Of a stretch of DNA of 64,000 nucleotides, positions 1-17,200 are shown piece by piece; within the stretch, counting starts at the first letter, position 1; every line of letters begins with the position of its first letter. Location: assembly GCA_905160935.1 (NCBI GenBank), contig CAJHZI010000510.1, positions 1 through 64,000 of the forward strand, written 5' to 3'. Made by a program: the position numbers and the translations under genes. Below the pieces are notes generated by a model. That model ran no database searches and had not been told where the DNA came from. It saw only the letters and a list, made by a program, of their open reading frames with translations. This stretch comes from Enchytraeus crypticus. Its lineage: Eukaryota; Annelida; Clitellata; Enchytraeida; Enchytraeidae.

Positions 1-2345
1 GTTATACGAATAATTCCACGTAAACCACTTCAATAATGATTATCCCTCAAGCTTATAACATAATTATCGCACATCATGAGGCATTAGGCCAACTGTTTAT
101 AAATCATCTTATTATATATAATGACTTATTATATATAATAATATTATATTATATTATTGTTATATTATATATAACAATATTAACTTATTATTTATAACTT
201 ATTATATATACAACTTATTATATATAATGACTGCATTTACTGGACGATTTCAATCATTTCATCGCAACTCATCGCATTAAATTCTTTGCCATTTCTCTGC
301 GAACTACCTATCACGACAAGTTTAACCTCCCACACGACACAATTGACGCTCCATAGTCACGGAAGCAACACGGGGAACCGGACTCCACTCTCATCGCATT
401 GCTGGTTTAGTTTACAGATGATCTAGCGACAGAGTGGCAGAGAATAGTGTTTCTATAATAAAGTCATCATTGATTTTATCTCGACTGCAGCCTAATCCAA
501 TTCCACGAGAATAGTGCTAGCACAGGTCATCATCATCGTACATCCTGCATTCAGTTAATCAATCAATCAGTCAATCAATTAATCAATAATTTAAATTACA
601 GTTTATTCTTTCTCAGTAATGAATCAAGCAACTGCTGCAATGTACAGCAGGTGGACATGAAGAGGAAAGCGGAAGGTAGAGATGAGTGTAAGCATTATAT
701 ACCACGGACTTGCCAGTAGGCACTAAGAGAGATATACAGCATATATATTAATTGCAACAAACTACATAATCATGATACTACTGCATGAGTGACAACAACT
801 CACAGCTTATAGTTATCAATCAATCAATCTACCAATACTGTAAATTTAAGCTAAAATATAATGCAGTACAAGCTAATTTCATGTAAATCATTACCAAAAA
901 TTAATTATCGCATCATTGAGCTTAAGTAAACTTCCTATTTGTCGACTATAAGCTATTGTGCTTCTACTGGTGCGACAAAAACACCATCGACTAACTTCAT
1001 TATTTATTTAATAGTTTCCACGGTTCTCTAATCACTCGACAGTGTTACCCAGTTTTAAACAGCGAGAAGCACAACAACAACAGCTGCTACATCAGTTATA
1101 CTACTGGATGTGAACTTTTAAAATGTTTTAATTTGACAAAATGAGCTTGAATATTCCAAAGCCAAAACTGATGTATTAAACGTCCTTATTATGTTTTAAA
1201 ATTCTGATAGCCAGAATAATTCTTCAACAAGAATATTGTGGCTCTCAGCTGGACGAAAAGAAAATGTTTTAAATGTCGCATTCCAATTTCTTACGACTGT
1301 TGATCAGAAATTTATGAACATGAGCATTCAGCTCCAGTCAGTGACAGACTGACGAGCAGGAAATCGACGTTACACATGACTTTAGATTTCAGCAATAGAA
1401 TGAGAATTAAGACAACGAGCAGGTACCAGACAATGAAAGTAAATTATTATATTAAATTAATTATTATATTAAATTATATTAAAGTAAATAGTCACTCACA
1501 TAACAATCCGCTCCACTGGCTCTGATGTTCTCACTTGTACAAGATTTCTACAAATAAAAAATACAATAGAATATAGCAATACTAAGAATAATAACAATTA
1601 TAATAATAATAATAACAATAATAATAAAACAATAAAATCTCTTATCGTTTTAGACCAAGGACATTTGCACCTCAGGGCAACATAATTATAGTAAATAGTG
1701 CAATACTATTGACAGCAACATTGTAATAATAGTAGTAATAATAAAAGTTACTACATACGAGGTTTAGCTAAAACTCTACAAGTAACTTAGACTATCTAAT
1801 TACTACATCATTCATCAATGCTACCAGAACGCAACAGCATTATTTAGCAAAGTATCAGTACACAATATATAACAAAATGTCTATAGTAATTAATGTCGTA
1901 GCTCTCTAGTGCAATATTCATTAGTTATCATAATCAGTGTTTTGTAGTTTGCACTGATTCATTGAAAGACACTCGTAATATTTGTTTAGCAGTCTAACTG
2001 ACGAATAAAGATCTTCATTATTTAATAAAGTGACAACAAGCATGAGCAGATCTTTCAAAAGAGAATATCTTTCTGGAAATATAACAATTAGCAAAACTGA
2101 AAAATTAGATTTTGTATTAGCAAATAAGATTAGATTATGCAATCAATTAGATTTTGTTGAAGTGAGAGCATATTAACACAGCAAATCCTCGATCATTCGT
2201 CACAAGTTGAGTTTTGGTGATGTAGAACAGCTGGCAGTGTGCATTCTGCTCGAGACGTCCTTAACATCTCCATCGAATGAGGAACCGGACGTTAAATCTT
2301 CATTGCTGCAGCAGACTGAACAGTCAAACAGTGACTACAGATAAC
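1..2345. other. Non-coding AT-rich flank 3' of YY1
   Basis: No exon could be supported here. The stretch holds short AT-rich runs (about 110-235), a TCAA run (about 548-590), a LINE 3' fragment (649-735) and an AAT run (about 1585-1635). Part of the YY1 3' UTR should lie just below 2346, but I could not place a polyadenylation site. Confidence 0.6.
649..735 (+). mobile_element. LINE-A 3' end fragment
   Basis: Degenerate copy of the LINE 3' end that recurs in this window: the stretch coding for a RDEWR-like C-terminus, then a 'ccagtaggca' motif and a short GA-rich end. Only the last ~85 bp are present. Confidence 0.6.
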
Positions 2346-7023
<4,678 letters not shown>

Positions 7024-7682
7024 CTTGGAAATTTCCTTTGTAAACAAATATGTCTAGATGTCAGAACTGAATCGACCGCCACAATTAAGAAAAGAAATTA
7101 CCTTCCCCTATCGTAATGGCACAATTACTATACTAGTTTAAATGATAGTTACTATTATCTAGTTTTAAAGTAATATGATCTTAAATTAAGCATATTCTAT
7201 ATTTGGATTGCAAGATCTTTTTATCAAAATTATTCATTTGAAGGAAAATGATGCACATAAAATTTAAAAATAGTGAAATCTTTCGATGTGATTTAATTTG
7301 CAAATAATCTTGAAGTTCATAATTTGTCAAAAAGTGTATCATTAGCAAGAAACCACTTTAGTGTACTGTACTGTACTACAGCACTACTACAATTATTTAA
7401 TTTTTTAAAATTATTTTTAACACATATATAATATAAGAAAATGGACTAAATTGCCTAAAGGATATAACATGTGGTATTAAAAGTGATAGATATCAACATA
7501 GTTGATATTTCACTATGTGTATGTGTTATACTGACTTTAAAGGTCTAAAGTTGAACGTGCTTAACCTTGAATAAAAATCAGTACACCTCTGTTATTGGAT
7601 ACTACCTTACTGAGATTTAGAAATGTTGAAATTGCAGCGTTACCGATTCTTCAAAATAATTGCGAAAGAAGAAGAATAATAA
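7024..7682. other. YY1 upstream region
   Basis: AT-rich DNA upstream of the YY1 start codon. The promoter and 5' UTR should be here, but I see no recognisable promoter element. It contains a SINE-B 3' piece at about 7440-7530. Confidence 0.5.
7440..7530 (+). mobile_element. SINE-B 3' end fragment
   Basis: Matches the 3' part of the tRNA-derived SINE-B found at 17320, 55500 and 58550: the 'ctaaattgcc' block, 'acatgtggtattaaaagtga' and the 'tttcactat' end. The tRNA-like head is missing. Confidence 0.7.
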
Positions 7683-7830
7683 TAATAATAATAACAACAA
7701 CAACAATTAGAGTGCTGCTGTCGTCAATGACAACATCGAGCACTATTGAGACAAAATCAAGCCGGCGAGCAAAAAGAAGGTCCAAAACGGTGCAAATTCC
7801 AAAATCCAGATAATCAGTCCAAAGTTTAGA
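7683..7830 (-). mobile_element. L2-like LINE 3' end fragment
   Basis: Antisense copy of the L2-like 3' UTR: AAT/AAC tail at 7677-7710, then the conserved 'agagtgct' block, 'caacatcgagcactattgag' and the 'ccaaaatccag' block. No coding part remains. Confidence 0.8.
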
Positions 7831-8007
7831 ATCAACAACAACTACACATTTTTCTCTCATCATTGTCTGCGTCAATGAAAATTAAACCAAATTTAAGCCT
7901 GCAGGAACAAAAACTTAAAAGGGCTTAAACGGTACAAACTTAAAATCCAGAATTATTGAATTAAAGACAAAACAAATAGAGAAATAAAAAAGGTTTAGGT
8001 GCACATA

Positions 8008-9245
8008 TAATAATAATAACAACAATTAGAGTGCTACAGTCATCAATGACAACATCGAGCACTATTGAGACAAAATCAAGCCGGCGAGCAAAAAAAGAAG
8101 GTCCAAAAACAGTGCAAATTCCAAAATCCAGAAATTCAGTCCAAAGTAAGGGAGTTAAAGAAAAGGTGGTTTAGGCGCAGGTCGCTGCTCATGGACACTG
8201 GATGGAAAAGAGAGATGGAAAAGATAGGTCTTCAACTGCTTATGGAACTGCTCATAGGAAAGCAAAGGCTGATGTGATTCAAATGAAGATTTCCGAAGAT
8301 TGGATGGAAGAGAATTCCAGATCTGAGGTGCAGCATGCTGGAAAGAACGATTAGATAGCTTAGAGCGTGAAGGTAAGCTAGGTCTCACAAGAGTAATTAA
8401 CTTAGAAGACCGAGTAATAGCAGGCTGCATCACTTTAATAAAGTGAGACATACAAGTTTGTCCAGGGATGGTGATGGACTTATAGGTTAACGAAGCTGTT
8501 TTGTAAATGATACGCTCTTTAATCTTTAGCCAGTGCAAAGACTTCAAAATAGGCGTAACATGTGAGTACTTGAAACTACAAAAAATTGCTCGCGCAAGAG
8601 AATTCTGAACAAACTGCAACCGATCAATCTCACAGCCAGGGAGATTTAAAAACAGAGAATTGCAGTAGTCCAACTTCGATTGCACAAGAGCAGCGCCAAT
8701 TGTAGCAGCTGTCTCACGTGACAAATATGGACGTATTCGACGAAGATCACGGATATGGAAGAAACATACTTGTGAAGTTTTAGTTATATGTTCGTGGAAG
8801 GTTAGGTGTTTATCAACGATAACACCGAGATTTCTCACAGAAGAAACAGGTGATATTTTAATACCCGAAGATAACGAAAGAGTTTTCCCATTCAGCTTCA
8901 GAAGCTGTTGAGGTGTCCAGACCAACAAGAATTCAGTCTTAGATGGATTAAGTGCCAAGAAATTAGCAGACATCCAAGAGGATATAGACTGAAAACTTGT
9001 TGCAGTAGGGTTTCAGCATTAGAATAGGAGTTAGGGGTGAAACAAGTGTACATTTGAGTGTCATCAGCATATAGTTCATGATCAAGAGAATGAGAAGAGA
9101 TTAGAATGCTTAGGGGTGTTGTATAGAGGTTAAAGAGGATAGGACCAAGAACGGAGCCTTGAGGCACACTATACTTTAAGTGAGAAGGCGAAGAGATGTA
9201 CTCCATCACTTTCACACTAAAAGAACGATGCACAAACAAGTATAC
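8008..9245 (-). mobile_element. 5'-truncated L2/CR1-like LINE with reverse transcriptase remnant
   Basis: The minus strand encodes the C-terminal half of a non-LTR reverse transcriptase. About 9239-8990 has the fingers/palm motifs VPQGSVLGPILF and YADDTQ. After a frameshift near 8985-9005 the frame continues (8973-8155) with ALNPSKTEFLL, VRNLGVIVD and the long C-terminal region (HAAPQIWNSLP, YEQFHKQLKTYLF) up to a stop at 8155. The 3' UTR runs to an AAC/AAT tail near 8010-8030. The endonuclease and the N-terminal RT are missing. The frameshift and truncation make it a dead copy. Confidence 0.88.
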
Positions 9246-9947
9246 TTTATCATAACGTACTGAAACTAGACTTATCTATTATATCTTATAATATTAATAC
9301 AGCTCCAGCCTATGAGCATATTCATAACTAGTAACAGACCGCTCTGATGTCTCTTCCTATATATCGTGTCCAAGTGTCACGAACAGCACGTAAGCCTAGG
9401 TCTTCGCTTCTTTAAAACATTTTCTATCTTTGGAACGATAGGCCTAATCTGAATATTGTAGTTTTGGGCCCTTTTCGTTTTTTGCCCTACGGTTTTTATT
9501 TTACTCAACATAATGCGTGTTTCTGCCATTGGATTAAAACAGTAGCACCAGGCCCTTAGTAAAAGGTAGCAGTAGGCCTATAATATTAGCAATTGAATTA
9601 AGACAGTAGCACTGTAGTTAAAAGTAGTAGTATTGTAGCAGCACCTGAAGAAGCAGTTGTTGTGGTTATTTTTTGCCATATAGGCCTATAAACCACCAAT
9701 GAATCAGTTTAAACGATAATTTATGGAACTTTTTAGTAAAGAATGGGAGTTGTCGCCTAAGCCTGTCTTCAAATTATTTAATACCTCATTCTTTGAACAA
9801 TTTCTGGATTTTAATTTGTCTTGTCTAATTTCATTATTTCAATCAATCAATCACCCACTAACTAACTCACTCACTCAACTCGATCAATTAATAAATCAGT
9901 TAATGGAATAATCATATAGGGCCTATTAAAATCAATCAATCCCACTA
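9246..9947. other. Intergenic, nothing recognised
   Basis: AT-rich sequence between the LINE and the next repeat. It includes TCAA/ACTCACTC runs at about 9838-9900. No gene or RNA supported. Confidence 0.5.
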
Positions 9948-10115
9948 AGTATAATGGTATATCAAAAGGAATATTTTAGATGATTTAAAGATCCACTTGC
10001 ATGTGGACATGAAGAGTAAAAAGGAAGATGGGGATGAGTGGAGGCGCTATATATACAATGGATCTGCCAGTAGGCAGTGTACTAAGAGAGAGATAGAGAG
10101 AGAGAGATTGAGAAT
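9948..10115 (+). mobile_element. LINE-A 3' end, GA tail
   Basis: From 'ataatggtatatcaaaagga' through the GATGAGTGGAGG block to 'cagtgtacta' and a GAGA tail. Confidence 0.8.
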
Positions 10116-10796
10116 CAGTCGATCAATCACATACCTGATATAAAAACTGCCTTATGACTATGATAGCTTAGTGCACTAAATTGGCATTAACAATGTTCTA
10201 TTGAACAGGCAATAACGCATTAATTAGTAAAACAAGTAAAATTATATCAGAAAATATGAATACTACAAAGCAAATACAGTTCTGCAAACATGCCCTAATT
10301 TGCAACAACTCTAGGCTAAAAAGAAGTTACAAATATTAATTTATACAGATTTGCAGCGAAACATTTGTAACAATAGCAAATAAGACCAATAATATGAGTA
10401 TGAGTATGTTGATAGGTAAATAGCAGTGTTTGATAGACATGCACAAGTTCAATGATTTATATAGGTCAAGATCATTTAATTTGATTATCCCAAATAATGA
10501 TGTTTTATTTCATAAAATACATATGCTGCTGTATAACATCATAATTGCTTATTGTGTACAACTTTCTACGCGCATAAATTGGGTATATTCATGTAAATAT
10601 AACCTTAAATTATTTTTATTATACAGTGCTCAGTTCACATTTGTGTAGCTTATCTCACACGAACTGTAGTAAAAATATAGCAGTCCACAATATTTATATT
10701 CAGCATTATTCAGTACTTTAGTTACATTTTGAATTACTCTCCTACAACCACAGTTAAAATTCATACAGTCCTTGATCGAGTAGTTCTGAGTATTGT
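10116..10796. other. Intergenic, nothing recognised
   Basis: AT-rich, no repeats of note and no convincing exon. The P450 3' flank starts at the far end. Confidence 0.5.
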
Positions 10797-11195
10797 ACCA
10801 TAGCTCTCTCACCCTCTCTATCTCTTATCCTCTCTATCTCTTATCCTCTCAATCTCTCATCCTCTCTATCTCTCATCCTCTCTATCCCTCATCATCTCTC
10901 TATCTCTCATCCTCTCTATCTCTCACCCTCTCTATCTCTTATCCTCTCTATCTCTCTCTATCTCTTATCCTCTCAATCTCTCATCCTCTCTATCTCTCAT
11001 CCTCTCTATCCCTCATCATCTCTATCTCTCATCCTCTCTATCTCATCCTCTCTATCTCTCACCCTCTCTATCTCTCACCCTCTCTATCTCTCACCCTTTC
11101 TATCTCACCTCTCTATCTCTCACCTTCTCTATCTCTTCCTCTCTCTATCTCTCACCCTCACTATCTCTCTTCCTCTCTATATCTTTCTCTCTCTT
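10797..11195. repeat. Polypyrimidine minisatellite (CTCTCTATCTCTCATC type)
   Basis: About 400 bp of imperfect 12-20 bp CT-rich units. In the sense of the P450 gene this is a GAGATAGAGAGG polypurine tract that begins within 10 bp of the stop codon (11204-11206), so it probably forms most of the start of the 3' UTR. Confidence 0.9.
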
Positions 11196-11203
11196 GATTT
11201 TTC

Positions 11204-14200
11204 TTAGACTCTGGGTTGAAATCTAACTTTATACTCGGCCGGGGTGAGGAATCGAACCACGACCTGCTCATCTCTGATCTTGCTCTCTCCCTCTGGCGGC
11301 AGAATGTTGAAGCGCTGAACGAGGGCGGCGACGAATAGGAAGAACTCCTGACGAGCTAGCTCCTCCCCCGGGCAGGACCTCTTACCTGTCAATCAATGTC
11401 AATCAAAATCACTTCTTGTCATCATAACGGCACACTGGGTCAGGAAGCACAGATGCTTGTTTAAGACCCATTTCCTCCTTCCTCTCCATGGTTATTAGTA
11501 ATCGTTGCCTTTTGTTGGCGCATCAATTGCAGCCGGCGCGCATTTAATAATAACCTTCCATCACCCTGGGATTTTTTCCTTTCTAAGCAGTTAACACTCG
11601 GTCTTCCAAGGTGGTAACCCATAAAGTACTACCCGTGGTCGATGTAGGTTTACTTTGATTATTACTGACGCACAACTAAACCAAGTGGCGCTAATCCCGC
11701 CGTTATTGACTAAATTTTTACATAACATAACGGTCTTGTCAATCATTTCTTGTCCAATAAAACTGTAGAAATAATTTTAAAAATTCAGCACACCAACAAA
11801 TGCCAAATAATTGAAAATAAATAACAAATAAGTATAAGCATGTGAGGATTAACAAAAAAGGATTATTAGTAAATTGACCTTTTTTAATTAACTGAGTCAA
11901 TATGTCTACTTTTAAATAACTGTTGAATAATTAAAACTCACCTAGAGAGAAGGCGACCACTTTATCTTTATTAACAACATCTCCATTACCATCCAGAAAC
12001 CTGTCCGGGTTAAATTCTTCTGGATTCTTCCAAATCTTCGGGTCCATATGAATGCTGTGCATGTTTACCATCACCTAATTAACAAAATTTCACCAATAAC
12101 ATTCAATAGCATTTATCAAAAATGTTACTGAATGTTATCAATGACATTGTGCATTCAAAGAATTTAACCAGCATAAACACTTAATTACTTTAATAAGCTG
12201 GGTAGCAAATTGGCTGGAGTCAGTGGCGTTATCGGTAAGATATTCGACCGCGGATCAGTATATGGGGAGTTCAAATCCTGCGCTCGCCCATCACAGACAT
12301 CGCTTTCGAGCGAGGAAACTGACGTTAACATTATATAAATAGTCATATAACATATATTACTAATATATGTTATATTACTAATGTATAAATATATTAGTAA
12401 TATAACATTATTACAGAAATATAAAATTATTACAGAAATATAACATTATTACATAAATATAACATTATTACAGTAATATAACATTATTACAGAAATATAA
12501 CATTATTGCGACATAATTTTACCATCGTGTTCTTTGGTATATCGTATCCAGCCACCTCCGTGTCATTCATGGTACAGTGAGGGAAGACAAAGGGAAGCAA
12601 CCCGCGTGACCTATATATCTCACACAGGCAGGCCTCTACATAGGGCAGGCCCTTCTTGTCGTCGAGCGAAGGCAGTCGATCACGTGACACCACTGAGTCA
12701 ATCTCCTTCCTCATTTTCTCCTGAACCTTCGGATTGTTACCTTTCAATCAATCATTTACGATTAATCACATAGTTTTAGCATTACATAGAGTAGTAATCA
12801 AAGGCAGTTACGACTAATGACACATTTCAAGTATTGTGTAAGGTCTAAATTAATCAGTTACAAATAATTGCAGCATCATCGCCATCGTCAGTCATCGTCA
12901 GTCATCGTCATCATCGTCATCGTCGTCGTCGTCGTCATCGTCATCATCATCATCATCATCATCATCTTCCCTTGAATCCAAGTTTAAGTAGGGTCGGGAT
13001 ACGAATAGACTGTCTCAAATCCTCTCTCTCCCACATCACATCATCAGTCAATCCCCTATTTGAGACTGTTCCATTCGTTCAAATTTTTGTAGCAATTTCT
13101 AGAGTCAAGGCGCTCACCAACCGCATGCCCTTTCTGACGTTGGTAACGTTGGTATGGATCTTAGTGCACCTATAGTGTTAACGTCCTCAATGACAGCAAC
13201 AAGCACTAGGAAACTAGAATCAAATCAACAAACCAGAGAAACGGCATTTAGATAACTTACCAATCAGTACTGTCTATGACAACAACAAGCGCTAGGAAAC
13301 TAGAGTCAAATTACCAAACCAGAGAAACGGCATTTAGATAACTTACCAATCAGTACAACGGCCCATAGCAGCATGATCGCAGTGGTTTGCATTCCTCCAT
13401 TAGCCAAATCCCGCACCAGGTATTCCAGTTCCTCCGGATCATAGGACTTCCCTTCCCTCTCCACGTACTTCCTCACGAAGTTCTCCTCTCCCTCCTTACT
13501 CAGTCCCACTCCCACCAGGACCTTGAGGACACAATCAAATAACAAATAAAACAGGATTGTTTCATTTAGAATACCACAATTGTTTCTTAATTATTCTCTT
13601 ACTTCCTTCAATTTTACAAGTCTAATTGAAGTAATTAAAATGTAAAAAAGCTAATGTTAAGGTCAGTTTCCCCATTCGAAAGCCATGTCAGTGACGAGCG
13701 AGCCCAGGATTTGATCCCCGCACATACTGATCCGCGGTCGAGTGTCCTACCGACGAAGCTGACGTTAAACCCAGCGTTAGCTTTAACTAATAAACTCCGG
13801 CATTAACAAAAATGTGTCTATTACTAAATTGCATTAAATAAACCAAAATAAACTAACCTTCACGGTACCCATAAGCTTGGCCTTGACCTCCGTCATCTCG
13901 CCAATCATCTTCTGATACTTAGGAAGACGCCGTAGAGAGGGAACCAGGTCCAGACATGGGTCCAGCTGGACCAGGAAGTCCGAGGCTTGGGAAATGAAGT
14001 CCCGTAGAGTGGAATCGATTCCCTCGAACTTGTGTGAGAGCAGCATGTCACTGATGACGTTGAGAAGGAAGAGAGAGACCAGCTCTTTGGGATAAACTGC
14101 CCGGCCTTCGAGGTCCCTGAGGCTTGTGCACAGTACCTAAAAGCGAAAATACTCCAGTTAGAATAGCTTTAAAATATAGACTACTAAACAATAAAATGAG

Positions 14201-17200
14201 GGTAGGAATGGGAAATAAATACACATTAATTAAGCAATATAACAATCATATAAGTCAATTAGATACTAAATTCAGTCTTACGCAGGGTGATGTTTATGAC
14301 TTTGCACATGATCGTGATAGGTGGAGGCAGAGGGTTGAAGAGGCTGCTCTGGTGTGCACCAAGTCACTTTGCGCTGATTACAGTAGTAGTAGTAGTAGAA
14401 GCGTTTACAAATATACCACGTTCATTTAATAATAATAATGGCAACAATTAGAGTGCTACAGTCATCAATAACAACATCGAGCACTATTGAGACAAAATCA
14501 AGCCGGTGAGCCAAAAGAAGGTCCAAAACGGAGCAAATTCCAAAATCCAGAAAATCAGTCAAAAGTATAGCACAGCCATATATGACACACTTGAAGCGTT
14601 CTTTAACATAGCTATATGCATTAAAGAGCATTTCAACTTATTTGTACGCCTTTTACTGTAGATGTTAACTTTACCTACTGTATTTTACAACGTTTTGCAA
14701 TGTTCAGAGAGCTTCTGGTATTATAATAATTTAGAATTTCTTTAAAGTAGTGACTTCGGCAGTACAGAAACGTTGGCAATGCTACACTAAGTTTTACATC
14801 AAGTTTATTTATGAAGTGCAGTAGAAAGTATTATATTAACTTATTATTTGAATTTATTATTTAGTATCAAATAATCAATACGTAAATAATACTTACGGAT
14901 TGATCATTTTTCCTATAACAGTAAGATCCAAACCAACGTCAGAAAGTGCATTTGGTTGGCGAACGCCTAGTCCCCAGAAATTGCTACAAAACGTTAAACG
15001 AATGGAATGGATTGGGCATATTGTGATTGTGTGGGACAAACAGAATTGGATTAAGTCTATTCGTATCCCGACCCTGGTTAAAATGGGATTCTAGGGAAGA
15101 TGATGCCGATGACGATGATGATGATGCTGTATTGAGTAATGTTCTTATTTATAAGTATAGTTGACATCATATTTCCTTAATTCGAATCTAATGATCTGAG
15201 TAGCAGATTCAATCAAATCTGTGAATACGTAAAATTATAAAAGTTTGGAAAGGAAGAACCTCGAGTTCAGAGCTGATGCGAGATTCAAGGGCGCGAGGAT
15301 TGCCAAACCCGAGTTCTTTGAGCAGAGTAAGAGATGTGTGACGAGCCTTGTTGTATGATTCACCATATCTCTTAGATATTAGTCCTGTCAATCAATCAAT
15401 CAACCAGTCAATCAATTAATCAATCAATCAATCAATCAAACCCGAGTTCTTTGAGCAGAGTAAGAGATGTGTGACGAGCCTTGTTGTATGATTCACCGTA
15501 TCTCTTAGATATTAGTCCTGTCAGTGAATGAATGAATGAATCGACCAATCAATCAATCAATTAATCATTCAATTGATCCATCCATGCATCAATCATTTAA
15601 TCAATCAATCAATCAATCAATCAATCATCAATTAATCAATCAAATTTTAATTAATCAATCAATTAATCGTGTAAACTACTTATTAAGTATTAGTTACCCT
15701 ACGTCGTTATGGTATTACGACATATTTCAGTTACCATACCTCGTATACAGCAACAATGGGTTAAAAAATGTAAACAAAATTCTTTTTATGAAGAAATGAT
15801 GAATAAATGGTTTAAATCTGTGCGGAAGATTTACCATATCTACCTGCAATGAATGTTACAAAGCCTTATACAAATAGGCTGTCTAATCCACTATTAGTGC
15901 ATAACGTAAGAAATTTATAGGATCTCAGACATATGCAGGTACTCATTGCAAATCGACTCTTCACTGGACTCCACGAAGATAAAGATTGTAAAAACATCTA
16001 ATGGTAAAGCTAATGTTAACGTCAGTTTCCTCACTCGAAAGCGATGTCAGTGACAGGTGAGCCCATGATTTGAACCCCGCAAATACTGATACGCGGTCGA
16101 ATATCTTACCGATATCGCCACTGGCTCTAGCCAGTAAGTAAGGACTTTAGTGTGGACCACGCTCCTAGACAGTTGTGAAACATGGACATTAAGAAAGGTG
16201 GATCTTAGGAAACTGGAAATGTTCGAAATTTGGCTATGGAGAAGATCAAAGGTCTGACAAAATTCTCTACTTATATAGTAAATAGACAATTGCTAAATAT
16301 CATAAGGAATAGAAAGAAATGGCTGGGTCATGTCCTGAGAAGGGACGATATGCTAAAAGAGGTAACGGAAGGAAGAATGAAAGGAAAAATGGGTAGAGAA
16401 AGATCGAGACTTGAGATGCTAGATGATTAGAAAACTAATTCGTAGGTTGCTACGAAGTGATAAAGCGGATTAACTCACTAACTAGTTAACTAACTAACTA
16501 ACTAACCATCTAATCAACTAACCAACTAACTAACTAACTAACTAACTAACCAACCAACCAACCAACCAACCAACCAACTAACCAACTAACTAACTAACCA
16601 ACTAACTAACTAACTAACTAACTCCCTAACTTACTAACTAACCAACTAACTAACTAGTTAGCGTTCAAAATTGACTGTAGCTGGCTACCTCATTATAATT
16701 TATAATAATGAAAGTCAGTATTCTAAATTTATCTCTAACTGATCCATCTCTATCAGTACTATCAAAAGGGACAAATGTATTTATGCAAAATGGAAACTGT
16801 AATATTAGGGTGTTTTCTTCCTACCTTTAAGATTCGTATTCCATACAGTTTTCTCGGCAAACATGGGAAAGTGATCAGCGAAGTCGAGAGATCTCTTTAC
16901 CAGAGCCTCCTGTATAGCTTCTCTTCCGTTCAATACCACCACATATCTACACATGAGATCATGCTAGTAACACATTTACACATATAGCATCATGTGTGTA
17001 AATCACATCTACACATCAGATCATGCTAGTAATACCATCATATACTTACACGTATATCATGAGTGCAATATCAGATCGTTTGCCTTACCCAGCTATAAAG
17101 CTGGTAAAGCCAATGTTAACGGCAGCTTCCTCACTCGAAAGCGATGTCAGTGACGGGAGAGCCCAGGATTTGAACCCCGCACATACTGATCCGCGGTCGA

